Assembly (NCBI RefSeq): GCF_000498355.1
Contig: NZ_AVSV01000013.1
Coordinates: forward strand, 1-64,000
Source: Clostridium sp. Ade.TY
GTDB lineage: Bacteria > Bacillota > Clostridia > Clostridiales > Clostridiaceae
Length of the DNA stretch: 64,000 nucleotides
Direction of reading: 5' to 3'
The notes under the pieces are model-generated. The model ran no database searches. It saw only the letters and a program-made list of their open reading frames with translations, and was not told where the DNA came from. Made by a program: the position numbers and the translations under genes. Positions 1-10,086 of this stretch are shown piece after piece. Positions within the stretch are counted from its first letter, which is position 1; each line of letters starts with the position of its first letter.

Positions 1-3
1 ATT

Positions 4-79
4 TGGAGCTGATGATCGGACTTGAACCGATAACCTGCTGATTACAAGTCAGCTGCTCTGCCAATTGAGCCACATCAGC
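4..79 (-). tRNA. tRNA-Thr (anticodon TGT)
   Basis: On the minus strand this folds as a complete 76-nt cloverleaf. The 7-bp acceptor stem pairs GCTGATG with CATCAGC, the anticodon stem GCTGA/TCAGC encloses loop CTTGTAA (anticodon TGT, reading ACA), the T-loop GGTTCAAGTCC is standard, and the 3' CCA is encoded (positions 4-6). It is the last gene of a three-tRNA minus-strand cluster. Confidence 0.96.
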
Positions 80-106
80 GTATTTATTTTTAACTTTTAA
101 AATTTG

Positions 107-182
107 TGGTGGGCACAACAGGGTTCGAACCTGTGACCCCCTGCTTGTAAGGCAGGTGCTCTCCCAGCTGAGCTATGCGCCC
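107..182 (-). tRNA. tRNA-Val (anticodon TAC)
   Basis: A minus-strand cloverleaf of 76 nt with acceptor stem GGGCGCA/TGTGCCC (one G-T pair), anticodon stem CCTGC/GCAGG around loop CTTACAA (anticodon TAC, reading GTA), T-loop GGTTCGAACCC and an encoded CCA at 107-109. It sits 27 nt upstream of tRNA-Thr and 5 nt downstream of tRNA-Tyr, so the three are probably co-transcribed. Confidence 0.96.
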
Positions 183-187
183 ACAAA

Positions 188-273
188 TGGTGGTGGAGGA
201 AGGATTCGAACCTTCGAAGTCAACTGACAACAGATTTACAGTCTGCCCCCTTTGGCCACTCGGGAACTCCACC
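188..273 (-). tRNA. tRNA-Tyr (anticodon GTA)
   Basis: Minus-strand cloverleaf of 86 nt; the extra length is the long variable arm typical of bacterial tRNA-Tyr. The acceptor stem is GGTGGAG/CTCCACC, the anticodon stem GCAGA/TCTGT encloses loop CTGTAAA (anticodon GTA), and CCA is encoded at 188-190. It is the first tRNA of the cluster. Confidence 0.95.
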
Positions 274-449
274 ATCTTTTTAAGTTTTATGTCGCTCGGC
301 TTGTTTGCCCAACCGACAATAGTTAGTATATAGTTAACTCATATTTATTTCAAATTGATAATTATATCATTTAATATAATTATTTTTATATAACTTTATT
401 TCTCTCTTTTTTTCTTTATTTTACTATAAAACTCATATTTATATATATA

Positions 450-1067
450 TTACACTAATTCCTCTAAAAGTTCTATATTTATATATGGTGAAAGTATCTC
501 TTTTACTTGTTTGTAATCATTTTCTGTAAGTCTTAGTTTAATTATTCTAAATGCTTCACTAATTCCTTCAACCTCATTTTCATTTTCTATACTTTTTTTT
601 ATTTTTTCACCATCAACAGTTGATATTTTTTTAGCAACTGAAAATAATTTAGTTTTATCTTTTAAACTTAAGCTTTCAAATATTTCATTTTTATTTATAT
701 TAAATATTTTTGAATTTGCTTGCATTGAATTTTCTTTATCATTATTTTTATTATTATTTTTCACATTTTCATTAAAATCTACATTATTATAATTATCTTT
801 AATATCAATACTATCATCTGTATTTTCTTCAATAACTTCAGAATCTTTTCCTTTTTTACTTTCTTCTATTTTTTCATCAATATTATTATTTTTGTTACTT
901 ATATTATTTTTATCGTTCTCTATGTTTTTATCCTTTTTTTCTTGAACATTTTTAACTTTAATATTTTCTTTTGCAATATTACTGTTGCTTGGATTCCAAA
1001 AAGCAACAAAGTAAATAGTTAATGATGTTATTATAGCTAGCAAAATTGTAATAACTAACTTCTTCAT
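450..1067 (-). CDS. membrane-anchored protein of unknown function
   Basis: I do not recognise this 205-residue protein. Seen: one N-terminal hydrophobic segment (about residues 4-24) behind a short Lys start, which would anchor it with the rest outside the membrane. Residues about 30-115 are very rich in Lys, Asn, Asp and Glu and probably disordered. Residues about 125-205 look like a small helical domain. It is divergent from yyaC with about 100 nt between them. The Asn/Lys-rich linker is common in clostridial exported proteins. The location beside sporulation genes suggests, but does not show, a sporulation role. The start is ATG with AGGAGGTGG-type ribosome site just upstream. Confidence 0.75.
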   Translation of the reverse strand: MKKLVITILLAIITSLTIYFVAFWNPSNSNIAKENIKVKNVQEKKDKNIENDKNNISNKNNNIDEKIEESKKGKDSEVIEENTDDSIDIKDNYNNVDFNENVKNNNKNNDKENSMQANSKIFNINKNEIFESLSLKDKTKLFSVAKKISTVDGEKIKKSIENENEVEGISEAFRIIKLRLTENDYKQVKEILSPYINIELLEELV

Positions 1068-1174
1068 ATTATATCCACCTCCTATATATAAATACTGTCC
1101 ACTTCAGTTTTTTTTATTCACACTCTTCTATTCTATCTATCCACTTCATATACATTTAAAAGGAGGTGTATAAA

Positions 1175-1723
1175 ATGGAAAAAAAGGTGCACTATAATGA
1201 TCCATTAGCTTACTATACAATAGCTCAAACTATAACTGAATGCTTTTCAGAAAATTTAGTTATAGTTTGCATAGGAACTGATAAATGTATAGGTGATTGC
1301 CTTGGCCCTTTAGTTGGAACGATATTAAAAGAAAGCATGTTTCCTATTCCTGTATATGGCTCAATTGATTCTCCAATCCATGCTCTAAATATAGATAAAA
1401 AGCTAAAAAGCATATTATCTACCCATCCCAAAGCTTATATAATAGGTATTGATGCCTGTCTTGGCGATGAAACTTCTATAGGTGAAATTCATATTAGAAA
1501 TTTTGCTATTAGACCTGGCAAAGGCGTTGGAAAATCATTACCTGATGTTGGGCAAAAGTCTATAGTTGGAATTATAGATTCCAATGAACATGCAGACTTA
1601 TTTTATAAAAGATCAATAAGATTATCATTTGTTTTTGATATTGCAAAAGTAATTTCAAAAGGTATTATACATGCTTATTATGAATATAACAATTTTAATA
1701 AACAATTAAAAAAGACATTATAA
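1175..1723 (+). CDS. yyaC: spore protein YyaC (DUF1256, germination-protease-like fold)
   Basis: 182 residues, full length for the YyaC family, whose fold resembles the Gpr germination protease. Motifs seen: GTDKCIGDCLGP near residue 35, GIDACLGD near residue 95 and a Gly-rich RPGKGVGKSLPDVG stretch near 115. The family is sporulation-associated; a peptidase activity is inferred, not proven. The start is chosen at ATG 1175 because AGGAGG lies at 1161-1166, 8 nt upstream; an in-frame GTG at 1166 overlaps that ribosome site. It converges on mbl and shares a bidirectional terminator with it. Confidence 0.9.
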   Translation: MEKKVHYNDPLAYYTIAQTITECFSENLVIVCIGTDKCIGDCLGPLVGTILKESMFPIPVYGSIDSPIHALNIDKKLKSILSTHPKAYIIGIDACLGDETSIGEIHIRNFAIRPGKGVGKSLPDVGQKSIVGIIDSNEHADLFYKRSIRLSFVFDIAKVISKGIIHAYYEYNNFNKQLKKTL

Positions 1724-1757
1724 ATGCCCCTTTTTAAACTCAAGGGGCATTTATAAT
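1717..1757. terminator. bidirectional terminator between yyaC and mbl
   Basis: A 16-bp perfect inverted repeat (arms 1717-1732 and 1742-1757, core AAATGCCCCTT/AAGGGGCATTT) encloses a 9-nt loop. It overlaps the yyaC stop codon and lies 1 nt from the mbl stop, serving both converging genes. Confidence 0.85.
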
Positions 1758-1758
1758 G

Positions 1759-2793
1759 TTACTCTATTAATACTATTTCTTCACCATTTATAGATTTATC
1801 TAATTTATCAATATATCCTAAAACAGAACCTGTACCTTCTGCAACAGCTTCAACTGAATTATCTGCAACTCTAGCCGCAACACCAGTTTCTACTTCAATC
1901 AGTTTATCTAATCCTTTAAGTAATGAACCACCACCAGTCATTAAAATTCCTTTTTCCATTATATCTGCTGATATTTCAGGTGGTGTCTTCTCAAGAACTG
2001 ACTTAACAGACTCTACTATTAAATTAACTGTATCTTTTAAAGCTTCTCTTATTTCAGTTGAATTTAATACAATTTCATCTGGTAATCCAGTAACTAAGTT
2101 TCTTCCTTTAACTGATGTTTTCTCCTCTACAGAATTATCAAAAGCTGTGCCTATTTCAATTTTGATTTGTTCTGCTGTTTTCTCACCAATCATTATTTTA
2201 TATTTATTTCTTACATATTTTATAATAGCTTCGTCAAATTTATCTCCTGCTACCTTTATAGATGTTCTAACTACCACTCCACCTAATGATATTACAGCAA
2301 CATCACAAGTTCCTCCACCTATATCTACTATCATATAACCATCTGGTTTAGTTATATCAAGTCCTGCTCCTATTGCTGCTGCAAGAGGCTCTTCTATAAG
2401 ATGTACATTTTTTGCACCAGTATTTCTAGCTGCATCCATAACAGCTCTCTTTTCGACTTCCGATGCTTGTGATGGTATGCATATCATCACTTTAGGTGCC
2501 ATTATTTTTTTACTTCCACAAGCTTTTCTAATTAATTCTCTTAACATTTTTTCTGTCATATCATAGTCTGATATAACACCATCTTTTAAAGGCCTAACTG
2601 CTACAATGTTTCCTGGAGTTCTTCCTATCATTTTTCTAGCTTCTTCTCCAACAGCTAAAACCTTTCCATTATTCCTATTAATTGCTACAACTGAAGGTTC
2701 TTTTAATACTATTCCTTTTCCTTTTACATACACTAACACAGTAGCTGTACCTAAATCTACCCCTAATTCACTTCCTGTTTTCCAAAACCACAT
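1759..2793 (-). CDS. mbl: rod-shape actin homologue Mbl/MreB family
   Basis: 344-residue bacterial actin that polymerises under the membrane and guides lateral cell-wall synthesis. The nucleotide-binding signatures are intact: GVDLGTATVLVYV near the N terminus, DIGGGTCDVAVIS in the middle and GILMTGGGSLLKG near the C terminus. It follows spoIIID directly, the same order as spoIIID-mbl in Bacillus, which favours Mbl over MreB; the minor paralogue MreBH cannot be formally excluded. The start is ATG 2793, preceded by GGGAGTGG about 11 nt upstream. An in-frame TTG at 2811 would add six residues that do not belong to the family and overlaps the ribosome site. Confidence 0.95.
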   Translation of the reverse strand: MWFWKTGSELGVDLGTATVLVYVKGKGIVLKEPSVVAINRNNGKVLAVGEEARKMIGRTPGNIVAVRPLKDGVISDYDMTEKMLRELIRKACGSKKIMAPKVMICIPSQASEVEKRAVMDAARNTGAKNVHLIEEPLAAAIGAGLDITKPDGYMIVDIGGGTCDVAVISLGGVVVRTSIKVAGDKFDEAIIKYVRNKYKIMIGEKTAEQIKIEIGTAFDNSVEEKTSVKGRNLVTGLPDEIVLNSTEIREALKDTVNLIVESVKSVLEKTPPEISADIMEKGILMTGGGSLLKGLDKLIEVETGVAARVADNSVEAVAEGTGSVLGYIDKLDKSINGEEIVLIE

Positions 2794-2925
2794 TACAAAA
2801 TCCACTCCCAAATTACATTTATATTAGAAATTTTTACATTTTTTTATATAAGTATACAGTAAATTATATATTGAATGTGGATTTAATTCAACTAAGTTAT
2901 TGTATTTGAAAACTTTAGCGCACTT

Positions 2926-3177
2926 TTACTCAGCAGATTTATATTTCATTCTGGTAGCTTTTCCACCTCTTATATGACGTTCTGCCTTATTAAGTTCTAA
3001 AATATTATGTGTTTTTTCTGCAATTACAGGATTTATTTTTGGAAGTCTTTCTGTCATATCCTTATGAATAGTACTCTTACTTACCCCAAAAACTTTAGCA
3101 GTTTTCCTTATAGTTGATTTTGAATCTATTATATATTGAGCTACCTCTAAAACTCTTTCTTGAATATAATCCTTCAA
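2926..3177 (-). CDS. spoIIID: sporulation transcription factor SpoIIID
   Basis: 83-residue DNA-binding protein that, in the mother cell, adjusts sigma-E genes and prepares sigma-K expression. The helix-turn-helix is visible at about residues 22-42 (AKVFGVSKSTIHKDM), followed by the basic C-terminal region (RHIRGGKATRMKYK) that is conserved in SpoIIID. Translation most likely starts at TTG 3177: AAGGAGG lies 8 nt upstream and the next residues KDYIQERV match the family N terminus. It lies between spoIIQ and mbl, the standard order. A hairpin (3201-3230) sits just upstream of the ribosome site. Confidence 0.96.
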   Translation of the reverse strand: MKDYIQERVLEVAQYIIDSKSTIRKTAKVFGVSKSTIHKDMTERLPKINPVIAEKTHNILELNKAERHIRGGKATRMKYKSAE

Positions 3178-3200
3178 GAGTAATACCTCCTTATCTTTAT

Positions 3201-3230
3201 ATTAATCAGCCATTTTTATGGCTGATTAAT
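3201..3230. repeat. perfect hairpin between spoIIQ and spoIIID
   Basis: A 13-bp perfect inverted repeat (ATTAATCAGCCAT and its complement) around a TTTT loop. In the direction of transcription (minus) it lacks a following U-tract and ends only about 10 nt before the spoIIID ribosome site. On the plus strand it is followed by ATATTTTTTA. It may be a weak spoIIQ terminator, an RNA stability element or a translation control structure. Confidence 0.7.
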
Positions 3231-3245
3231 ATATTTTTTACTTAA

Positions 3246-4019
3246 TTATTTTTTATAATTAAAGTATTTTAATGGATCCACTTCTGTGTATTTATTGTTT
3301 TTACTTGATAATACTTTTAAATGTAAAAAGTCTTCTTTAACACACATTTTTAAAGTGCTTGATGTGTTACCAATTTTTCCAATTTCTTGTCCTTTAGTAA
3401 CTTTATCACCCTTTTTAACCTTTAATGCTTTATCTAAATTTGCATAAGATGTTTTAATTCCATTTGAATGTTTAACAACAACTGTAACACCATAAGTAAC
3501 ATCATTTTCAACAATTTCATCTACAACTCCATCTTCAGCTGCTTTTACAGAAGTTCCAAGTTTTGCTTTTACTGATATTCCACCATAGCTATAACTTGAA
3601 TCTCCCTTTTCTCCCTCTTTTACCATTTTTCCATCTTTAAATAAATATGGCTCATTATGTCCTTGTAATAGAGTTCCTTCTACTGGCTTAGAAAAATTCA
3701 TTTTGCTAGTATTTCCTACAGCCTTAGTTATTTGTTTAGTTTCTTCTTTATTCTTTTGTGAATTATCAACTCTTTCTGAGTTTTCCATAACACTATCAAC
3801 TTTTTCTTGTGTCTTTTCTTCAACATTTAGTGTTATTTCTTGATCTGATGGAGTTTTTGATTGCTCCTCTTTATTATTTGTTGCACTCTTTATAGCGATT
3901 GCTCCACCTATAGTAACTACGCATAATCCAACAAATAAAGCTACATAAAATCCTTCTTTCTTAAAAAAGTTTTTTACATTTTTAAATTTTTCTTTTAATC
4001 CATTTGATTTTTTGTTCAT
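3246..4019 (-). CDS. spoIIQ: stage II sporulation protein SpoIIQ (degenerate M23/LytM)
   Basis: 257 residues with one transmembrane segment (about residues 22-44), a Glu/Lys/Ser-rich linker and a C-terminal LytM-like domain (about 120-255). SpoIIQ is made in the forespore and pairs with SpoIIIAH across the septum during engulfment. The metallopeptidase site looks inactive: the HxxxD motif is replaced by SYGGIS, the usual YAHL reads YANL, and HLH reads FLH. The start is ATG 4019 with AAAAGGAGGTG directly upstream; the open frame extends 33 codons further but without a ribosome site. It lies between spoIID and spoIIID as in Bacillus, with a sigma-F-like promoter at 4039-4067. Confidence 0.9.
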   Translation of the reverse strand: MNKKSNGLKEKFKNVKNFFKKEGFYVALFVGLCVVTIGGAIAIKSATNNKEEQSKTPSDQEITLNVEEKTQEKVDSVMENSERVDNSQKNKEETKQITKAVGNTSKMNFSKPVEGTLLQGHNEPYLFKDGKMVKEGEKGDSSYSYGGISVKAKLGTSVKAAEDGVVDEIVENDVTYGVTVVVKHSNGIKTSYANLDKALKVKKGDKVTKGQEIGKIGNTSSTLKMCVKEDFLHLKVLSSKNNKYTEVDPLKYFNYKK

Positions 4020-4038
4020 AATAAACACCTCCTTTTCG

Positions 4039-4067
4039 TATTTTGTCCATATTATGAAAAATAATAC
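4039..4067 (-). promoter_or_regulatory. probable sigma-F promoter of spoIIQ
   Basis: On the minus strand GTATT (4063-4067) is followed after 14 nt by GGACAAAATA (4039-4048), which fits the forespore sigma-F -10 consensus GGnnAnAnTR at every fixed position. It lies about 20 nt before the spoIIQ start, and spoIIQ is a classical sigma-F target. The -35 match is partial. Confidence 0.5.
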
Positions 4068-4091
4068 ATATTTCCGAAATTTATTATAAAA

Positions 4092-4130
4092 AAAGAGTGA
4101 TATTTGATTTTTAATCAAATATCACTCTTT
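4092..4130 (-). terminator. terminator of spoIID
   Basis: A 17-bp perfect inverted repeat (arms 4092-4108 and 4114-4130) 14 nt after the spoIID stop, followed on the minus strand by a run of U residues. It separates spoIID from the spoIIQ promoter. Confidence 0.85.
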
Positions 4131-4143
4131 AATATTTATGATT

Positions 4144-5175
4144 TTATTTAAATTTTACTTTTCCAATTTCAATATCAGTATAATAATGCTTCAATATATA
4201 ATCATATTTTTTATCATTTTTTGCCATTATATTAGCACCCCACTGGCTCATACCAACCCCATGACCATTACCTTTGCAATATATTTTCACATTATCCTTT
4301 GCAAATTCTAAAGTAAAGTTTGCAGATTTTAAATCAAATATTTTTCTAAACTCAGTTCCTTTTATAGTAGTATTTCCAACTATTATTTCATTTACAGCAC
4401 CACCTTCTGTTCTTGATTTTATTTTAACTTTATTCTTCATATTTTTAATTGTAAGCCCCGCTTTGTTATAACTTGTATTTATTATATTTATAAAATCATT
4501 ATTATTTATTATTTTTTCTGATTCATACGAATTAGAAATTTCTTCCCCTTTACTAAAAACAGACTTTAAATATGGTACTTCTGATGAAAATACATCCTCT
4601 GCGTTTTCAGTTTTCCCTGAACTTGTTGAGAAAAATTGAGGATATAAAACAAGTTCTCCTTTATAAGTTAATACCATTCCCTCCGTTTCATCTACAGCCT
4701 TTTTTATTTTTTCATAATTACTTTTACGTTCTTTATCACTCCATTTATCAAGCCTTTCATCCTTACTCATATATACTTGACAATGAACAGAGTCACATAT
4801 CTCTCCCCCTTTGGCTTCTTTGCAATTATTAAGCCTTTTACTATAATAAAAAGTTCTTGCCGCTACAGCTTGTGCCTTTAATGCTTCTAATTCAAAGCTA
4901 GCTGGCATTTCACTTGAAACAACTCCTAATATATATTCTTCTACAGGAATAGTTTCAACTTTATTAGTATTATGCCTAAATACTTTAACATTTTCTTCAC
5001 CCTTCATATTTATATTAATAATAGAATTATTTGGATTATTTAAGTTTTCATTTGAAGTAAAATTTTTTATTCCACTTCCCATAAGTATGTATGGAATTAT
5101 AAGTATAAATATCATAATAAATAATGTTGTTATCCCTATATCTTTAATATTCTCTATTATATCTTTCTCCCTCAT
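4144..5175 (-). CDS. spoIID: stage II sporulation protein SpoIID, lytic transglycosylase
   Basis: 343 residues with one N-terminal transmembrane helix (about 14-34). It cleaves septal peptidoglycan during engulfment as part of the SpoIID-SpoIIM-SpoIIP machine. The catalytic glutamate is expected at residue 89 in the segment VVSSEMPASFELEALKAQA. The conserved SpoIID/LytB features follow: C-x-HCQVY near 127, SGKTENAEDVF near 185 and GHGVGMSQWGA near the C terminus. A transcription gap and terminators on both sides suggest it is a single-gene unit. The start is ATG with GGAGGGATGGGAA just upstream. Confidence 0.95.
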   Translation of the reverse strand: MREKDIIENIKDIGITTLFIMIFILIIPYILMGSGIKNFTSNENLNNPNNSIININMKGEENVKVFRHNTNKVETIPVEEYILGVVSSEMPASFELEALKAQAVAARTFYYSKRLNNCKEAKGGEICDSVHCQVYMSKDERLDKWSDKERKSNYEKIKKAVDETEGMVLTYKGELVLYPQFFSTSSGKTENAEDVFSSEVPYLKSVFSKGEEISNSYESEKIINNNDFINIINTSYNKAGLTIKNMKNKVKIKSRTEGGAVNEIIVGNTTIKGTEFRKIFDLKSANFTLEFAKDNVKIYCKGNGHGVGMSQWGANIMAKNDKKYDYILKHYYTDIEIGKVKFK

Positions 5176-5269
5176 TTCCCATCCCTCCTCTTTATGTGTA
5201 CAATTTATTTATATGTTTTTTTAATAAAAATAGTACATTTTAAAATTTATTTATGTAAAGTAGACAAAA

Positions 5270-5298
5270 AAAATAGAAGGTTTAAAACCTTCTATTTT
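5270..5298 (-). terminator. terminator of murA
   Basis: An inverted repeat (AAAATAGAAGGTTT at 5270-5283 and its complement at 5285-5298) overlaps the murA stop codon, and the minus strand continues into a U-rich run. Confidence 0.8.
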
Positions 5299-6551
5299 TC
5301 TATCCTATAAACTTCAGCCCCAAGTTTTCTAAATTTTTCTTCTATATTTAAATATCCTCTGTCTATATGATATATATCTGATATTTCAGTTGTTCCATCT
5401 GAAACTAACCCTGCTAATATCATAGCTGCACCAGCTCTTAAATCAGTTGCTTTAACTTCACATCCAGTTAAATTTTTAACTCCTTCAATAACTGCAATTC
5501 TACCATCAATTTTTATATTTGCTCCCATTCTTACTAACTCAGGAACATGCATAAATCTATTTTCAAATACGGTTTCTGTAACTAAACTTGACCCATTTAA
5601 AACTGATAATAAAGCCATCATTTGAGGTTGCATATCTGTTGGAAATCCTGGATATGGCAAAGTTTTTATATCAACTGTCTTTTTATCAAATCTTCCATCT
5701 ACTATAATTCCATCATCTTCTTCTGTAAATATAACTCCACACTCTTTTAATTTTTCTATTAATGGTCTTAAATGCTCTTCATTTACATCATTTACTTTAA
5801 TTACACTATTTGTCATAGCAGCTGCAACCATAAATGTTCCAGCCTCTATTCTGTCATAAATAGGCTTATACTCTAATCCATTTAATGAGTCTACACCTTC
5901 TATTGTAATTTTACCAAGACCTGCACCATCTATTTTTGCCCCCATTGAATTTAAAAAGTTTGCTAAATCCCATATTTCTGGTTCCTCTGCTGCATTCTCT
6001 ATTATAGTTGTACCACTAGCTAAAACTGCAGCCATAATTATATTTTCTGTTGCTCCAACAGATGGAAAGTCCAAATATATTCTATTTCCTATTAGTCTTT
6101 TAGCTTTAGCTTCTATAAATCCATGACCCTTTATTATTTCTGCACCTAATGCTTTAAATCCTTTTAAATGTAAATCTATAGGTCTACTTCCTATATTACA
6201 TCCACCTGGCATAGCAATTTTACATTGTCCAAATCTTGAAAGCATAGGACCCATTATTAAAAATGATGCTCTCATTTTTCTTACTAATTCATTTGTTGAA
6301 TCAAAAACTCCTATACTGCTTGTATTTATTTTAAGAGAATTATCTATATTAGAGTAATTAATATCTGCTCCTAATTGTTTAAGTAAGTTCAATATAACTT
6401 GAACATCTTCTAACATTGGTGTATTTTTTATTATAATATCTTTTGGTGATAATATTGTTGAAACTATTATTGGTAATACAGAATTTTTAGCTGAATTTAT
6501 ATTAACTTCTCCAGATAGTTCTTTCATACCTTTTACTATAATTTTTTCCAT
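5292..6551 (-). CDS. murA: UDP-N-acetylglucosamine 1-carboxyvinyltransferase
   Basis: 419-residue MurA, which transfers enolpyruvate from PEP to UDP-GlcNAc in the first committed step of peptidoglycan synthesis in the cytoplasm. The catalytic-loop cysteine is present at residue 118 (MPGGCNIGSRP), so the fosfomycin target residue is conserved. The C-terminal segment ATDLRAGAAMILAGL is also typical. The start is ATG 6551, because GGAGG lies 5 nt upstream; an in-frame ATG at 6563 overlaps that site. It follows ywmB and precedes spoIID, matching murAA of Bacillus. Confidence 0.96.
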   Translation of the reverse strand: MEKIIVKGMKELSGEVNINSAKNSVLPIIVSTILSPKDIIIKNTPMLEDVQVILNLLKQLGADINYSNIDNSLKINTSSIGVFDSTNELVRKMRASFLIMGPMLSRFGQCKIAMPGGCNIGSRPIDLHLKGFKALGAEIIKGHGFIEAKAKRLIGNRIYLDFPSVGATENIIMAAVLASGTTIIENAAEEPEIWDLANFLNSMGAKIDGAGLGKITIEGVDSLNGLEYKPIYDRIEAGTFMVAAAMTNSVIKVNDVNEEHLRPLIEKLKECGVIFTEEDDGIIVDGRFDKKTVDIKTLPYPGFPTDMQPQMMALLSVLNGSSLVTETVFENRFMHVPELVRMGANIKIDGRIAVIEGVKNLTGCEVKATDLRAGAAMILAGLVSDGTTEISDIYHIDRGYLNIEEKFRKLGAEVYRIEK

Positions 6552-6572
6552 ATTTTCCTCCATAATAAATTA

Positions 6573-7196
6573 TTAGTATGTTGTAAATATAACTGGTGTT
6601 CCTATTATAATTTGTGTTTCTGTGTTATATTTCATAATTGCATAACTAAATTTTTCTCTATTTTCTAAAATTCCTTTGCCTACATAACCATTTTGAACCT
6701 TTAAAGACTCTTCTTTTAATTCAAAATTGTTTATGTCCAATTTATCTGCATTTGTTATTATCCCCTTATAATATTTAAAATATTTTTTATTGTTAGATTT
6801 ATTTGATAAAATTCCATCTAACTCTTCTTTTAAATATTTTGTTGATATATTCTTATCTTTATTTATTATGAAGCCTTCAACAAATGTAATGTTATTTTCC
6901 TCCCAAATTTTTATCTCAATAACATTTGTTCCTTCCAAATAAAAATGATATTTATCTTTTATATTTTTAATATAATATTTATTATTCATTAACTTTATTA
7001 TTCTATTTAACTCATCCTCTTTATGTGCTTGTATATTATATTGTAATTTCACTCCATTTTCTTTAAATTCAGTTTCTTTCATTATGCTATTTTCTAAATT
7101 ATAAAAAGATAATTTTTTTAAATAATCATTAGATGAAAAACCTGATAAATTAATAGAAAAAACAATAATACAGATGAAAAAGTTTTTTATTCCCAT
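6573..7196 (-). CDS. ywmB: YwmB-like exported protein (DUF1779, TATA-box-binding-like)
   Basis: 207 residues with an N-terminal hydrophobic signal (about residues 4-20). The central part alternates short strands, and the C-terminal ends in a conserved-looking IIIGTPVIFT. Identity as YwmB rests on position between atpC and murA and on general similarity to DUF1779 proteins; its biochemical role is not established. The ATG at 7196 is preferred since AAGGAG lies 9 nt upstream; a TTG at 7205 overlaps the ribosome site. It is probably co-transcribed with murA, whose start is only about 20 nt downstream. Confidence 0.75.
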   Translation of the reverse strand: MGIKNFFICIIVFSINLSGFSSNDYLKKLSFYNLENSIMKETEFKENGVKLQYNIQAHKEDELNRIIKLMNNKYYIKNIKDKYHFYLEGTNVIEIKIWEENNITFVEGFIINKDKNISTKYLKEELDGILSNKSNNKKYFKYYKGIITNADKLDINNFELKEESLKVQNGYVGKGILENREKFSYAIMKYNTETQIIIGTPVIFTTY

Positions 7197-7325
7197 TGAC
7201 CCCAACTCCTTACATCATAATTATTGTCATTTTTTTCCTGTGTTATACATATAAATATCTTATACTATAATATATAATTTTAAAATTTTTTTGTGATAGA
7301 TTGTCATAAAATAGCTATAAATGAA

Positions 7326-7357
7326 AAAAGACTTAGGTAATATTACCTAAGTCTTTT
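7326..7357 (-). terminator. terminator of the atp operon
   Basis: A perfect 16-bp inverted repeat (AAAAGACTTAGGTAAT and its complement) lies immediately after the atpC stop. The hairpin tail TTTT plus TTTCAT on the minus strand provides the U-tract. Confidence 0.88.
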
Positions 7358-7358
7358 A

Positions 7359-7757
7359 CTATCTTTTCTTTAACTCTAATCTTGTTAAAGCTCTAGCTAG
7401 AGCTAATTCAGCTCTTTCTCTATCAAAATTCTCTTCTTTCATATGTTTTTCGGCTCTTTGTTTTGCTTCTTCAGCTCTTCCTGAATCTATTTCTTCCTTA
7501 GTTTCACAAGATCCACAACAAAAATCTAAAACATTATTTTTAAATCCAATTACACCAGTTGAAGTGAAAATTTCTACCTTTTCACCGTTAGCTTTAGTAA
7601 CTTCTGTAATACATGGTACTGTATTAATTACTATAGCTGCGTGATTTGAAAGTATTTCAATCTTTCCATCCTTTGTATTTGTCAAAAGACTTATAGCATC
7701 TTCTTCAAACTTAACTTTATCCGGTGTCATTATCTTCAGTTTAAAGGTATTTGCCAT
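7359..7757 (-). CDS. atpC: ATP synthase F1 subunit epsilon
   Basis: 132 residues. Subunit epsilon joins the central stalk to the c-ring and regulates rotation. The N-terminal beta-sandwich (residues 1-85, opening ANTFKLKIMTPDKVKFEED) and the C-terminal two-helix domain (about 90-132, rich in Arg, Glu and Ala) are both present. It contains two adjacent cysteines near residue 79-81 (CCGSC), an uncommon detail. It is the last gene of the atp operon, 14 nt after atpD. Confidence 0.97.
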   Translation of the reverse strand: MANTFKLKIMTPDKVKFEEDAISLLTNTKDGKIEILSNHAAIVINTVPCITEVTKANGEKVEIFTSTGVIGFKNNVLDFCCGSCETKEEIDSGRAEEAKQRAEKHMKEENFDRERAELALARALTRLELKKR

Positions 7758-7771
7758 ATTGCATCATCCCC

Positions 7772-10041
<2,270 letters not shown>

Positions 10042-10086
10042 ACCTCCACCTCCTAAAAGATGGCATAGCTTATAATAAGCTATGCT

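Noticed and set aside
90-275. 61-residue frame across the tRNA cluster
   Set aside because: It is the translation of tRNA genes on the same strand and has no ribosome site.
3201-3230. Hairpin after spoIIQ called as a standard terminator
   Set aside because: There is no U-tract in the direction of transcription, so I listed it as a repeat with uncertain role.
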